Source: Actinomycetota bacterium
Lineage (GTDB): Bacteria > Actinomycetota > Humimicrobiia > Humimicrobiales > Humimicrobiaceae
Assembly (NCBI GenBank): GCA_015711775.1
Contig: JACVJB010000064.1
Coordinates: 1 to 6,239, forward strand
Direction of reading: 5' to 3'
Length of the DNA stretch: 6,239 nt
This document shows positions 1-5,810 of the stretch, in pieces (positions within the stretch are counted from its first letter, which is position 1; the number at the start of each line of letters is the position of its first letter). The notes beneath the pieces are model-generated. The model made no database searches. It was not told where the DNA came from and saw only the letters and a program-made list of their open reading frames with translations. A program made the position numbers and the translations under genes.

Positions 1-922
1 AGACTTTTTCAATTTCCATATCTTTTGCTGACGTCTGTACAACATCAAAAACATCAATTCCTGCCTCTATCATATACGGCAGCACTTCATGAACACTCCC
101 GCAAACATGCCAGCCGAAAAAGAGACCGTATTTTTTGTTGTTCTCAATCAGCTTTTTATAAATCGGAAGGAAGTATTTCCTGAAAAGTCCTGGATCAAAC
201 ATCATACCATTCTGGCCGGCAACGTCGTCCCATGTTCCATAATAATTAGCTTTGCCTTTCATGGCATCAAGCTCTCTTCTGTTAAATTCCAGACAAAAAT
301 CCCCAACTTCGCTTACCAGCTTTTCTGCCATTTTTGTATTAAAGACCAGATCAATTAAAAAATTATCCATCCCCCGAAGATAACAGCATATCATAAATAG
401 ACTGCTTAAAGTTCCAATGCTCACAATATCCTGGCTGGTACTGTCTATTTCCTCGTGGGTGATATTTCTATATTTATTAAACATAAGATTAAAATCAAAT
501 AAATCCAATTTCGATGTCAGAAAACCACTCTTAATTTCTGAATGGTGCTCAAGGTCTTTCAAAGGGGGATCTATTCCCACATTAGGATATTCGATATTAA
601 AGCCTTGCATTTTTGCAGGCCTGGATTTAATACCTATAGTATAAAAATATGTGCCATCATCAATATATGGATTTTGAGGCAGCGGTCCTTTAAATTTAGG
701 TATAAAATTTGAAAATTTGTCTATCTTTGAACCTGAGGACCAGTAGTCAGCGCCAAGGGCTTCAAGAAATTCTTTATACCATTCACCAATATTTCCAGTT
801 TTTTCCAGCCCTAAATGAGCCATTATTTTTTTTGTCAGTTGCTCTGATGCTCTATACGATGAAGGTATTCTGTCAACCTGCTTTAACTGTATTGCAGAAA
901 TAATTCTTTCTTTTTTATTCAT
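1..922 (-). CDS. URO-D superfamily protein (uroporphyrinogen decarboxylase / cobamide methyltransferase-like), C-terminus missing
   Basis: The reading frame is open from an ATG at 922-920 to the left edge, giving 307 visible residues without a stop. The start is supported by a GGGAG ribosome binding site four bases upstream. The N-terminus has the family's opening pattern, a short helix ending in VDRIP (about residues 16-20). Further on are a WDD segment (231-233) and WHVCGS (271-276) followed by the helix HEVLPYMIEAGIDVFDVVQ, typical of URO-D barrels. The HxC pair (H272, C274) matches two of the zinc ligands used by MtaA/MtbA-type methylcobamide:coenzyme M methyltransferases. The third ligand, a later Cys, would lie off the window. 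The Arg-rich substrate loop of true haem-pathway HemE is not seen, so a corrinoid-linked methyltransferase or a uncharacterised URO-D paralogue is likelier than HemE. It follows the alcohol dehydrogenase by 42 bases, so the two are probably co-transcribed. Superfamily is confident; substrate is unknown. Confidence 0.85.
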   Translation of the reverse strand, partial: MNKKERIISAIQLKQVDRIPSSYRASEQLTKKIMAHLGLEKTGNIGEWYKEFLEALGADYWSSGSKIDKFSNFIPKFKGPLPQNPYIDDGTYFYTIGIKSRPAKMQGFNIEYPNVGIDPPLKDLEHHSEIKSGFLTSKLDLFDFNLMFNKYRNITHEEIDSTSQDIVSIGTLSSLFMICCYLRGMDNFLIDLVFNTKMAEKLVSEVGDFCLEFNRRELDAMKGKANYYGTWDDVAGQNGMMFDPGLFRKYFLPIYKKLIENNKKYGLFFGWHVCGSVHEVLPYMIEAGIDVFDVVQTSAKDMEIEKV

Positions 923-964
923 AAATCTCCCGTAAAAATCTTACATTATAAATTATTTTTTCCA

Positions 965-2131
965 TTACTGCGCAAGTTGTAAAATCGCCAGGACATCATT
1001 CTTGTCTATTTTTTTTATGCTTCCAATCTTATCCGTCTTTTCTGCAATTTCGTCAAATCTGTCTGAAGGAATATTAACTTCACTTAGCCTTACCGGCATA
1101 TTAATCTCCCTGTAAAAGTTTTCCTGCAGTTTTATGCCTTCATATGCAGTTCTTTCAATGGAATCAAAATCATAGTCAATATTCCAGACATTTACTGCAA
1201 ACTTTGCAAATATTTCAGGAAAAACCATGTATAAATGCTTCATCCATGCTGGAAAAGCTATTGAAAGGCTTGCACCGTGCGCAATATCATAGATGGCGCT
1301 TAATTCTACTCCTACCCGGTGCGAAACAAAATCCCAGTCTCTGCCCATGCCTATCAAATCATTATGGGCAACAGAACCTGCCCACATAATTTCAGCCCTT
1401 GCATTATAGTTATCAGGCTCTGCCATAACAATTCTGCCATTTCTTATCACAGACTTCATCACAGCTTCGCATAATTTATCGGATAAATCAGCATTTTCTG
1501 TTCTTGAGAAATATCTTTCCATTGCATGGGCCATAATATCAACAAGTCCGCAGGCAGTCTGAAATGGAGATAGTGTCAATGTAAGTTCAGGGTTAAGTAT
1601 TGCAAATTTTGGTCTTATCAGTTCAAGGTTTTCATTAACAAGATCTCTTTTCCACAATCCGTCTTCATTTGTTATTACACTGTACCTGCTTGTCTCTGAC
1701 CCTGCTGCAGGAATTGTAAGAATAACTCCTACTGGAATTGCAGATTGCGGCACTGCCTTGTTTTGCGCAAAATCCCATACATCTCCTTCATAAGGAACGC
1801 CTACAGCAATCCCCTTGGCGGAGTCTATTACACTTCCCCCACCTACAGCAAGTATAAAATCTGCTTTACTTTCCCGGCATATCTTTATGCCTTCTCTAAC
1901 TTTTGAAAGCACAGGATTGGGTTTGGCGCCGCCAAAATCCACCACTTCCAGTCCGGCATCTTTTAATATTTTAACAATCCTGTCATAAAGACCTGATTTT
2001 TTAATGCTTCCCATTCCATAATGCAAAAGAACTTTAGAGCCGCCAAACCTTTTTATTTCATCTGCAACAGTTGATTCGGTATTTTTGCCAAAAATAACTC
2101 TTGAGCATCCGTCAAATGTAAAATTATTCAT
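965..2131 (-). CDS. Iron-containing alcohol dehydrogenase, BdhA/YqhD type (probably NADPH-dependent)
   Basis: This 388-residue cytoplasmic enzyme belongs to the group III metal-dependent alcohol dehydrogenases, which interconvert alcohols with aldehydes or ketones. Residues D198, H202, H271 and H285 have exactly the spacing of the four metal ligands of E. coli YqhD. The cofactor-binding segments are YGMGSIKKSG (38-47), whose Ser and Gly are the 2'-phosphate contacts in NADPH-using relatives, and GGGS (97-100). The C-terminus (IGS...DVL) also matches clostridial butanol dehydrogenases along its length. The frame extends to a GTG at 2152 and an ATG at 2143. I prefer the ATG at 2131 because it aligns with the N-terminus of C. 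acetobutylicum BdhA and gives nearly the same length, although its AAAGG ribosome binding site is about 13 bases away. It is first in a leftward operon with the URO-D gene. Family is very sure; the physiological substrate is open and the start is moderately sure. Confidence 0.93.
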   Translation of the reverse strand: MNNFTFDGCSRVIFGKNTESTVADEIKRFGGSKVLLHYGMGSIKKSGLYDRIVKILKDAGLEVVDFGGAKPNPVLSKVREGIKICRESKADFILAVGGGSVIDSAKGIAVGVPYEGDVWDFAQNKAVPQSAIPVGVILTIPAAGSETSRYSVITNEDGLWKRDLVNENLELIRPKFAILNPELTLTLSPFQTACGLVDIMAHAMERYFSRTENADLSDKLCEAVMKSVIRNGRIVMAEPDNYNARAEIMWAGSVAHNDLIGMGRDWDFVSHRVGVELSAIYDIAHGASLSIAFPAWMKHLYMVFPEIFAKFAVNVWNIDYDFDSIERTAYEGIKLQENFYREINMPVRLSEVNIPSDRFDEIAEKTDKIGSIKKIDKNDVLAILQLAQ

Positions 2132-2499
2132 TTTTAAAACCATTCCTTTCACCTTGATTAAGGTACAAAACAGGATAAAAACCCGTTGCCCCTAAACTTA
2201 TTTTTATTTATAAATATTGTTAATTTGATTTTTCTTTAGAATTTCCCCTCTTTTTAAATAATAAGTAAAAATTAAAGTGACTTTATGCAATAAATAGTTT
2301 TACAGATATTTTTCCTGGGAGCAACACTAATTCTTTGTAAGGTACGCAAGCAATTTAAGCTATTCAAAGTTACTTATATAAGACCTATTTTATTGCCTGA
2401 ATTTTACTATATTCTCAGTAATAAGTACAACATCAGGTTATTTAACTTTAGCAAAACTGGCAGGAATTGCAGAGCCGTTGGAAGTTGTCCGGTTTAAGT

Positions 2500-2528
2500 T
2501 TCAAATTAGATTTCAAATGATATATAAT
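2500..2528 (+). promoter_or_regulatory. Candidate sigma-70-type promoter for dhaK
   Basis: A perfect TATAAT (2523-2528) lies 17 bases downstream of TTCAAA (2500-2505), which matches four of six consensus -35 positions. Transcription would begin near 2535 and leave a leader of about 140 bases before dhaK, containing the palindrome at 2600-2616. The site overlaps the suspected decayed gene. A TATAAT can occur by chance in DNA this AT-rich, so confidence is modest. Confidence 0.4.
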
Positions 2529-2599
2529 TTAATTGTTACAGCGCTTGCTTGCTGATTATTTTATTTTTGCTGTCTGGTTTCTTGTACGCGAATTATTAA

Positions 2600-2616
2600 A
2601 ACCTGGCAGGCAGGTT
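2600..2616. promoter_or_regulatory. Operator-like palindrome AACCTG-N5-CAGGTT upstream of dhaK
   Basis: Two perfect six-base inverted arms flank a five-base GCAGG spacer, 58 bases before the dhaK start. It is more GC-rich than its surroundings. It could bind a dimeric regulator as DNA or form a small stem in the leader RNA. Its arms are short and no regulator gene is in the window, so the role is inferred from position only. Confidence 0.3.
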
Positions 2617-2674
2617 AAATTGCCAAAAATTACAAAGAATCAATAACTTTTCCGATTTAGAAAGAAAGGGAATT

Positions 2675-3673
2675 ATGAAAAAATTAATCAATAATCCGGC
2701 AGATATAGTAGATGAGCTAATTGACGGCTTTGTACTTGCCAACAAAGATAAAGTACGGAGAATAGGCAGCAATACAGTTGTTGCAAGAATTGATGCCCCG
2801 ATAAAGGATAAGGTTGGAATAGTAATAGGCGGCGGTGCCGGGCATGAACCTCTATTCCTTGAGTATGTTGGTAAAGGTATGGCAGATGTTGAGGCTCACG
2901 GACAAATATTTGCAGCGCCTTCTTCTGCAATCGGGCTTGAAGCTATAAAAGCAGCGGACGGGGGCAAGGGAGTAATTCTGCTGTACTGCAATTATGCAGG
3001 CGATGTGATGAACTTTAACCTGGCACAGGAAATGGCAAGAGATGAAGGAATCAAAGTTGAAACTGTATTAGTACATGATGACATAAGTTCCGCCCCCAGA
3101 GAAAACAAAGAAGACAGAAGAGGCACAACCTCTACTCCGGTTATAATCAAGATTGCAGGAGCCGCATCAGAAACAAAAATGGAGTTTGAGCCATTAAAGT
3201 CCCTTATTGAAAAAGCAGTTGCAAATTCAAGATCGCTTGGAGTTTCATTATCAGCCTGCACACTGCCCGAAACAGGGCTGGCAACATTTACGCTTGAAGA
3301 AGGAAAAATGGAATTTGGTATGGGACTTCACGGAGAAGCAGGAATAAAGAAAGTGGACCTGATGACTGCAGACGAAACTGCCGTAACCATCCTTGACCTG
3401 CTGATTGAAGATCTTCCTTACAGAAGCGGAGATGAAGTAATAGCTCTGGTAAACGGATACGGATCAACCACAAGAATGGAAATGTTTATAATAATGAGAA
3501 AAATTCATAAATATCTTGCTAAAAAGGGCATCTCCATATATGCAAGCGAACTGGGCGAGTTCTGTACGTCACAGGAAATGGCGGGTATTTCCATTTCGCT
3601 CATAAAACTTGATGATGAGCTTAAGAAATACTATGACATGACAGCAGACAGCCCGGGATATAAGAAAGTTTAA
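2675..3673 (+). CDS. dhaK: Dihydroxyacetone kinase subunit DhaK (Dak1 domain), possibly specific for another short ketose
   Basis: This 332-residue cytoplasmic protein is a complete Dak1 domain, the half of dihydroxyacetone kinase that binds the ketose. GGGAGHEP (52-59) supplies H57, and NYAGDVMNF (106-114) supplies D110. GLHGEAG (217-223) supplies H219, equivalent to E. coli H56, D109 and the hemiaminal-forming H218. The C-terminal half keeps the ALVNGYGSTT loop and CTSQEMAGISISLI. It is about 24 residues shorter than E. coli DhaK because an insertion before the ALVN strand is absent. E. coli Lys104, which contacts substrate, is Cys105 here, and the pocket loops near residues 71-82 also differ (EAHGQIFAAP against ACPGEIFTSP). 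DhaK needs DhaL to transfer phosphate, and neither DhaL nor DhaM follows. Related Dak1 proteins act on erythrulose, so the substrate is open; a DhaQ-like regulatory paralogue is also possible. The start has AAAGGG four bases upstream. Confidence 0.92.
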   Translation: MKKLINNPADIVDELIDGFVLANKDKVRRIGSNTVVARIDAPIKDKVGIVIGGGAGHEPLFLEYVGKGMADVEAHGQIFAAPSSAIGLEAIKAADGGKGVILLYCNYAGDVMNFNLAQEMARDEGIKVETVLVHDDISSAPRENKEDRRGTTSTPVIIKIAGAASETKMEFEPLKSLIEKAVANSRSLGVSLSACTLPETGLATFTLEEGKMEFGMGLHGEAGIKKVDLMTADETAVTILDLLIEDLPYRSGDEVIALVNGYGSTTRMEMFIIMRKIHKYLAKKGISIYASELGEFCTSQEMAGISISLIKLDDELKKYYDMTADSPGYKKV

Positions 3674-3794
3674 GTCGTTTTGTCCGGTACATTTTTATTT
3701 CATATGATAAAAACTCATAGATACTTATGCCTTGTAAAAGCATAAAAAGACTGGTTTACTTATTTTTAAATAAATTATTGCTTTTATATTAATG

Positions 3795-3802
3795 GAAGGG
3801 GA
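3795..3802 (+). promoter_or_regulatory. Ribosome binding site that decides the GTG start at 3807
   Basis: A purine-rich GAAGGGGA run ends four bases before the GTG at 3807. It lies downstream of the in-frame ATG at 3792, so it cannot serve that ATG, and nothing resembling a ribosome binding site precedes the ATG. This favours the GTG start and a protein five residues shorter than the longest open frame. Confidence 0.65.
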
Positions 3803-3806
3803 TTTA

Positions 3807-4409
3807 GTGAATACTATAAACGGGCTTACAAAAGAACAGGCAATGGAAAAAGCATTCAAAATTGCATATGAAGGCGAAGCAACAAGGACAAATTGCGCAC
3901 AGGAAACATTTCATGCTGTTTCGTCCGTTCTGGGTTTCAGGAACCCGCAGCTTTTCAGAAGCATTTCAGCATTTGAGGGAGGTGGCGCTGTAACCACCTG
4001 CGGTTCATGCGGAGCTTTTTGTGGAGGCCTGGTTTCTTTCAGCCATTTTTTTGGAAGGACTTATAAACAGTGGCAGGAGGGTAAATCTTATATAAAAGCT
4101 TCAATACTTGGCCAGAAACTTTATAAAAAGTTTATGGAAGAATACGGAAGCATAATTTGCGGTGAAATACACAAAAAGAAATTCGGCAGAAATTTTAAAT
4201 TAATGGATGAAGAAAATCTCGGCATTAATATGGAGGAGCTTAAAGCTTTTGAAGACATGGGAGCTCATGAAAATGTTTGCCCGACAGTAGCAGGCCTTGC
4301 AGCCATATGGACTGTTGATATTCTCTGGGATGAGCTTCCAAAGGATACTGATATTGAAAATATTCCATCTCCTGCTGAGGCAAAAAAGAACTTCAAGGCC
4401 AAAAACTGA
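3807..4409 (+). CDS. C_GCAxxG_C_C family protein (putative redox-active cysteine protein)
   Basis: This protein of about 200 residues matches the C_GCAxxG_C_C family, whose members carry a conserved set of spaced cysteines and are thought to be redox-active, though their biochemistry is not established. C30 lies in NCAQ, C65, C68 and C72 in CGSCGAFCGG (65-74), C118 in IICGEI, and C158 in VCPT. The signature cysteine is C68 in CGAFCGG, and C65 and C72 are additional. No signal peptide or membrane segment is evident; the acidic, lysine-rich tail suggests a soluble cytoplasmic protein. The frame extends to an ATG at 3792 that has no ribosome binding site. The GTG at 3807 has GGAAGGGG five to six bases upstream and is preferred. 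The gene lies 133 bases after dhaK on the same strand and may be transcribed with it. The six cysteines could bind metal or form disulfides; the partner and reaction are unknown. Confidence 0.88.
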   Translation: MNTINGLTKEQAMEKAFKIAYEGEATRTNCAQETFHAVSSVLGFRNPQLFRSISAFEGGGAVTTCGSCGAFCGGLVSFSHFFGRTYKQWQEGKSYIKASILGQKLYKKFMEEYGSIICGEIHKKKFGRNFKLMDEENLGINMEELKAFEDMGAHENVCPTVAGLAAIWTVDILWDELPKDTDIENIPSPAEAKKNFKAKN

Positions 4410-4504
4410 ATCGGAACTTATAATATTTAAAAGCAAGTCTGTTCATCTAAGAATCCTGTATTAATAAAACTTATATTGCATGGATTTGTTTTTTATGTAA
4501 ATTT

Positions 4505-4532
4505 CTGGCAGCCTTAATTAAAAGGCCACCAG
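4505..4532. terminator. Candidate hairpin terminator in the convergent gap
   Basis: The stem pairs CTGG (4505-4508) with CCAG (4529-4532) and GCCTT (4511-4515) with AAGGC (4522-4526), separated by a two-by-two internal mismatch and closed by a six-base loop. It sits between the convergent cysteine-protein and isomerase genes, where a bidirectional terminator is expected. A T-run on the plus strand comes only about 15 bases after the stem and the minus-strand side is not T-rich, so intrinsic termination would be weak. Confidence 0.4.
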
Positions 4533-4545
4533 CATTAATGTTATA

Positions 4546-5529
4546 TTATTTTTTAAATATCATCCTTCTTATAAGATCTATTGAATCAGCAGCACTACCT
4601 TTTGAAATTACTCTCTCAATCTCCTCGGGATCCATACTGTCAACAGCATCTATCAGCACTTTGAGCATTTTTATGCTTTCCCTGCAGGCTCCTATTCCAT
4701 CATCCCTGTAGGGAAACTGGTCAAGTGAATACCAGCCGGAATATCCGGTTTTTTTAAGCCAGTAAATTACCTCAAGGTAGTCCTGCAAATGAGTAGCCCC
4801 TACTATTAAATCGTCATCTGCAAAACCATAATTATCATTGAAATGCATATGGAAAAGCTTATCGCCATAAAACTTACAAAGCGCTATAGTTTCAGCAACA
4901 TTTTCATAGGCAAAAAATCCATGCCCGACATCAACTGTTATCCCCACATTCTTACGATCCAGTTTCTCCAGAAATGCAAGCGCTTTACCTATAGTTGCAA
5001 TATAAATACGATTTCTTGGCTCCCTTATCTTGTACTCCATAGCGAGCCTGACGTCTTTATTATGATCAGCGCATTGGCCAATACTGTCAAACATCAGCTC
5101 CCAGGCCTTCGTATAATCAACCTGAAACGGATAGTCGTATCCGTCCTGTCCAGGCCATATATCCAAAAGATCGCAGTTAAGCCTTACGGCAATATCCATA
5201 TATTTTTTTATTTCTTCCACGGCCATCTTCCTGACTTTTTCATCCATTGAAGCTATGGACCCGTTTCCAAAGACCGGATTTACAAAAAGATCAACGATAA
5301 GGGTGCTGACTCCAAAATTATACTTTTCAGTAAGGCTTTTGATTTTATCAATGTTTTTTTCATTGATATGCCATGTTCCAAATAACTCTATCCCGTCAAG
5401 CAGACCAACTTCTTTGGCCGCTTCAAAAAGTTCATCAACCGTCTTGTCCTGTTTATAACCTGCATTGCACCATCTGTCGCTCTGATTACCGAATATTCCG
5501 AGCGTAGTTGCAAATTTTTCATTAGCCAT
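4546..5529 (-). CDS. Sugar isomerase/epimerase-type TIM-barrel protein (AP-endonuclease-2 / xylose-isomerase-like fold)
   Basis: This 327-residue soluble protein has the pattern of metal-dependent sugar isomerases and epimerases. An early strand ends GIELFGTWH (46-54). AMEYK (163-167) gives E165, TVDVGH (198-203) gives D200 and H203, FHMHFNDN (226-233) gives H227, H229 and D232, and YSLDQFPYRDD (267-277) gives D270. This set resembles the Glu-Asp-His-Glu/Asp metal site of L-rhamnose isomerase and ketose 3-epimerases. WPGQDGYDYPFQ (125-136) is a strong subgroup motif, probably shaping the sugar pocket. The likely reaction is aldose-ketose isomerisation or ketose epimerisation; the substrate cannot be read. 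The frame extends to an ATG at 5544, but a GAGGAGG lies between the two, so I choose the ATG at 5529 (MANEKF). It is transcribed towards the cysteine protein and diverges from the SDR gene, sharing its upstream region. Confidence 0.9.
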   Translation of the reverse strand: MANEKFATTLGIFGNQSDRWCNAGYKQDKTVDELFEAAKEVGLLDGIELFGTWHINEKNIDKIKSLTEKYNFGVSTLIVDLFVNPVFGNGSIASMDEKVRKMAVEEIKKYMDIAVRLNCDLLDIWPGQDGYDYPFQVDYTKAWELMFDSIGQCADHNKDVRLAMEYKIREPRNRIYIATIGKALAFLEKLDRKNVGITVDVGHGFFAYENVAETIALCKFYGDKLFHMHFNDNYGFADDDLIVGATHLQDYLEVIYWLKKTGYSGWYSLDQFPYRDDGIGACRESIKMLKVLIDAVDSMDPEEIERVISKGSAADSIDLIRRMIFKK

Positions 5530-5533
5530 TTTT

Positions 5534-5540
5534 CCTCCTC
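5534..5540 (-). promoter_or_regulatory. Ribosome binding site that decides the isomerase start at 5529
   Basis: On the minus strand GAGGAGG is followed by AAAA and then ATG. It is an almost perfect anti-16S match at close to ideal spacing. It lies inside the upstream extension that begins with an ATG at 5544, so the longer form is unlikely. Confidence 0.8.
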
Positions 5541-5591
5541 GCATAATAAGATAATATTTTAAAAAGTTAATAAGATTTGTTGAAAATTCTG

Positions 5592-5604
5592 CATTGCGTC
5601 AATG
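5592..5604. promoter_or_regulatory. Operator-like palindrome CATTG-CGT-CAATG between the divergent isomerase and SDR genes
   Basis: Perfect five-base arms flank a three-base CGT centre, and partial symmetry continues outward through AATT-rich flanks on both sides. It lies 62 bases upstream of the isomerase start and about 130 bases upstream of the SDR promoter. The size and near-CG centre suit a LacI- or GntR-type dimeric sugar regulator. No regulator gene is visible, so the assignment is positional inference. Confidence 0.38.
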
Positions 5605-5736
5605 AAAATTTTTTAACTGTTTTGAGCAAACTGAAATCTGTATAATTGTTTATAATTTTATAGTATAAGCATTGAATTTGTAAATAAGCTTTCAGATACA
5701 TTTTTATATGATGCAACAGATACTCCGAATTGCAAA

Positions 5737-5765
5737 TTGACAAAGTATTTTAAATATTTTAAGAT
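5737..5765 (+). promoter_or_regulatory. Sigma-70-type promoter for the SDR gene
   Basis: A perfect TTGACA (5737-5742) is followed after 17 bases by TAAGAT (5760-5765), four of six consensus -10 positions. The predicted start near 5772 gives a leader of about 40 bases carrying the GGGGAGG ribosome binding site. This is the best promoter in the window. I could not identify an equally good leftward promoter for the isomerase in the same region. Confidence 0.6.
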
Positions 5766-5810
5766 TTTTTTACATTTTATATCTTTTTAAAAAATACAGG
5801 GGAGGAAAAA

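Larger units (their letters stand above)
2281..2618 (+). pseudogene. Possible decayed membrane permease fragment
   Basis: Two frames carry protein-like fragments broken by stops. In the first (2281-2337) a short peptide ends in the segment FPGSNTNSL before a stop at 2338. In the second the frame is open from 2382 to a TGA at 2553-2555. It contains STTSGYLTLAKLAG and then PLEVVRFKF, leading into a hydrophobic stretch (IYNLIVTALAC). After that TGA the same frame continues for 20 codons with a further hydrophobic run (LFYFCCLV) to a TAA at 2616. Reading the TGA as a mutated Trp codon would give one transmembrane helix. The GSNT motif and the E-x-V-V-R-F-x-F segment recall C-terminal regions of ion transporters such as lactate permeases, but I cannot fix the family. 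Hydrophobic peptides also arise by chance in T-rich DNA, so this stays tentative. A lost transporter would fit the surrounding catabolic genes. Confidence 0.33.
2330..2640. repeat. Imperfect inverted arms bracketing 311 bases upstream of dhaK
   Basis: ATTCTTTGTAA (2330-2340) is repeated in perfect inverted form at 2630-2640, and GCAATTTAA (2350-2358) in perfect inverted form at 2615-2623. The two blocks occur in matching order on both arms, with a 9-base spacer on the left and a 6-base spacer on the right. Immediately outside the arms the flanks read CACTA on the left and CAATA on the right, one mismatch short of a five-base target duplication. This geometry resembles a small terminal-inverted-repeat element or its scar. 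No transposase is present, and AT-rich sequence makes chance similarity possible. Confidence 0.3.
2132..2674. other. Divergent intergenic region between the alcohol dehydrogenase and dhaK genes
   Basis: This 543-base AT-rich stretch separates two divergently transcribed genes and contains no intact gene. The part next to the dehydrogenase (2132-2280) has stops in all frames. I saw no convincing leftward promoter there; a TATTAT-like box on the minus strand near 2259 lacks a credible -35 partner. The part from about 2281 to 2618 has coding-like fragments, described separately as a possible decayed membrane-protein gene. Imperfect inverted arms at 2330-2358 and 2615-2640 bracket most of that part. 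A TATAAT promoter candidate and a 17-base palindrome lie between it and dhaK. Confidence 0.6.

Noticed and set aside
89..903. Three open frames on the plus strand (89-358, 417-644, 709-903).
   Set aside because: They lie opposite one continuous leftward reading frame with URO-D motifs and have no ribosome binding sites or recognisable domains.
1144..1389. Open frame on the plus strand opposite the alcohol dehydrogenase.
   Set aside because: It overlaps the metal-ligand part of a well-supported gene and shows no protein-like features.
2161..2300. Minus-strand TATAAA and TATTAT boxes as a promoter for the alcohol dehydrogenase.
   Set aside because: No -35 hexamer lies at acceptable spacing, and such boxes are expected by chance in DNA this AT-rich.
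2688..3473. Three minus-strand open frames inside dhaK (2688-2930, 2992-3261, 3288-3473).
   Set aside because: They are antisense to a gene whose catalytic motifs are all intact.
3725..3745. TTATGC / GCATAA inverted repeat after dhaK, considered as a terminator.
   Set aside because: The stem is only six AT-rich base pairs with a nine-base loop and no T-run follows, so it would not terminate reliably.
4200..4436. Minus-strand open frame over the end of the cysteine-protein gene.
   Set aside because: It is antisense to conserved family residues and has no ribosome binding site.
4843..5458. Two plus-strand open frames inside the isomerase gene (4843-5250, 5255-5458).
   Set aside because: They are antisense to the metal-site motifs of the TIM-barrel protein.
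5605..5700. Minus-strand TTCAAT-N16-TATAAA as a promoter for the isomerase.
   Set aside because: Only three of six -35 positions match, and several equally weak alternatives exist in the same stretch.
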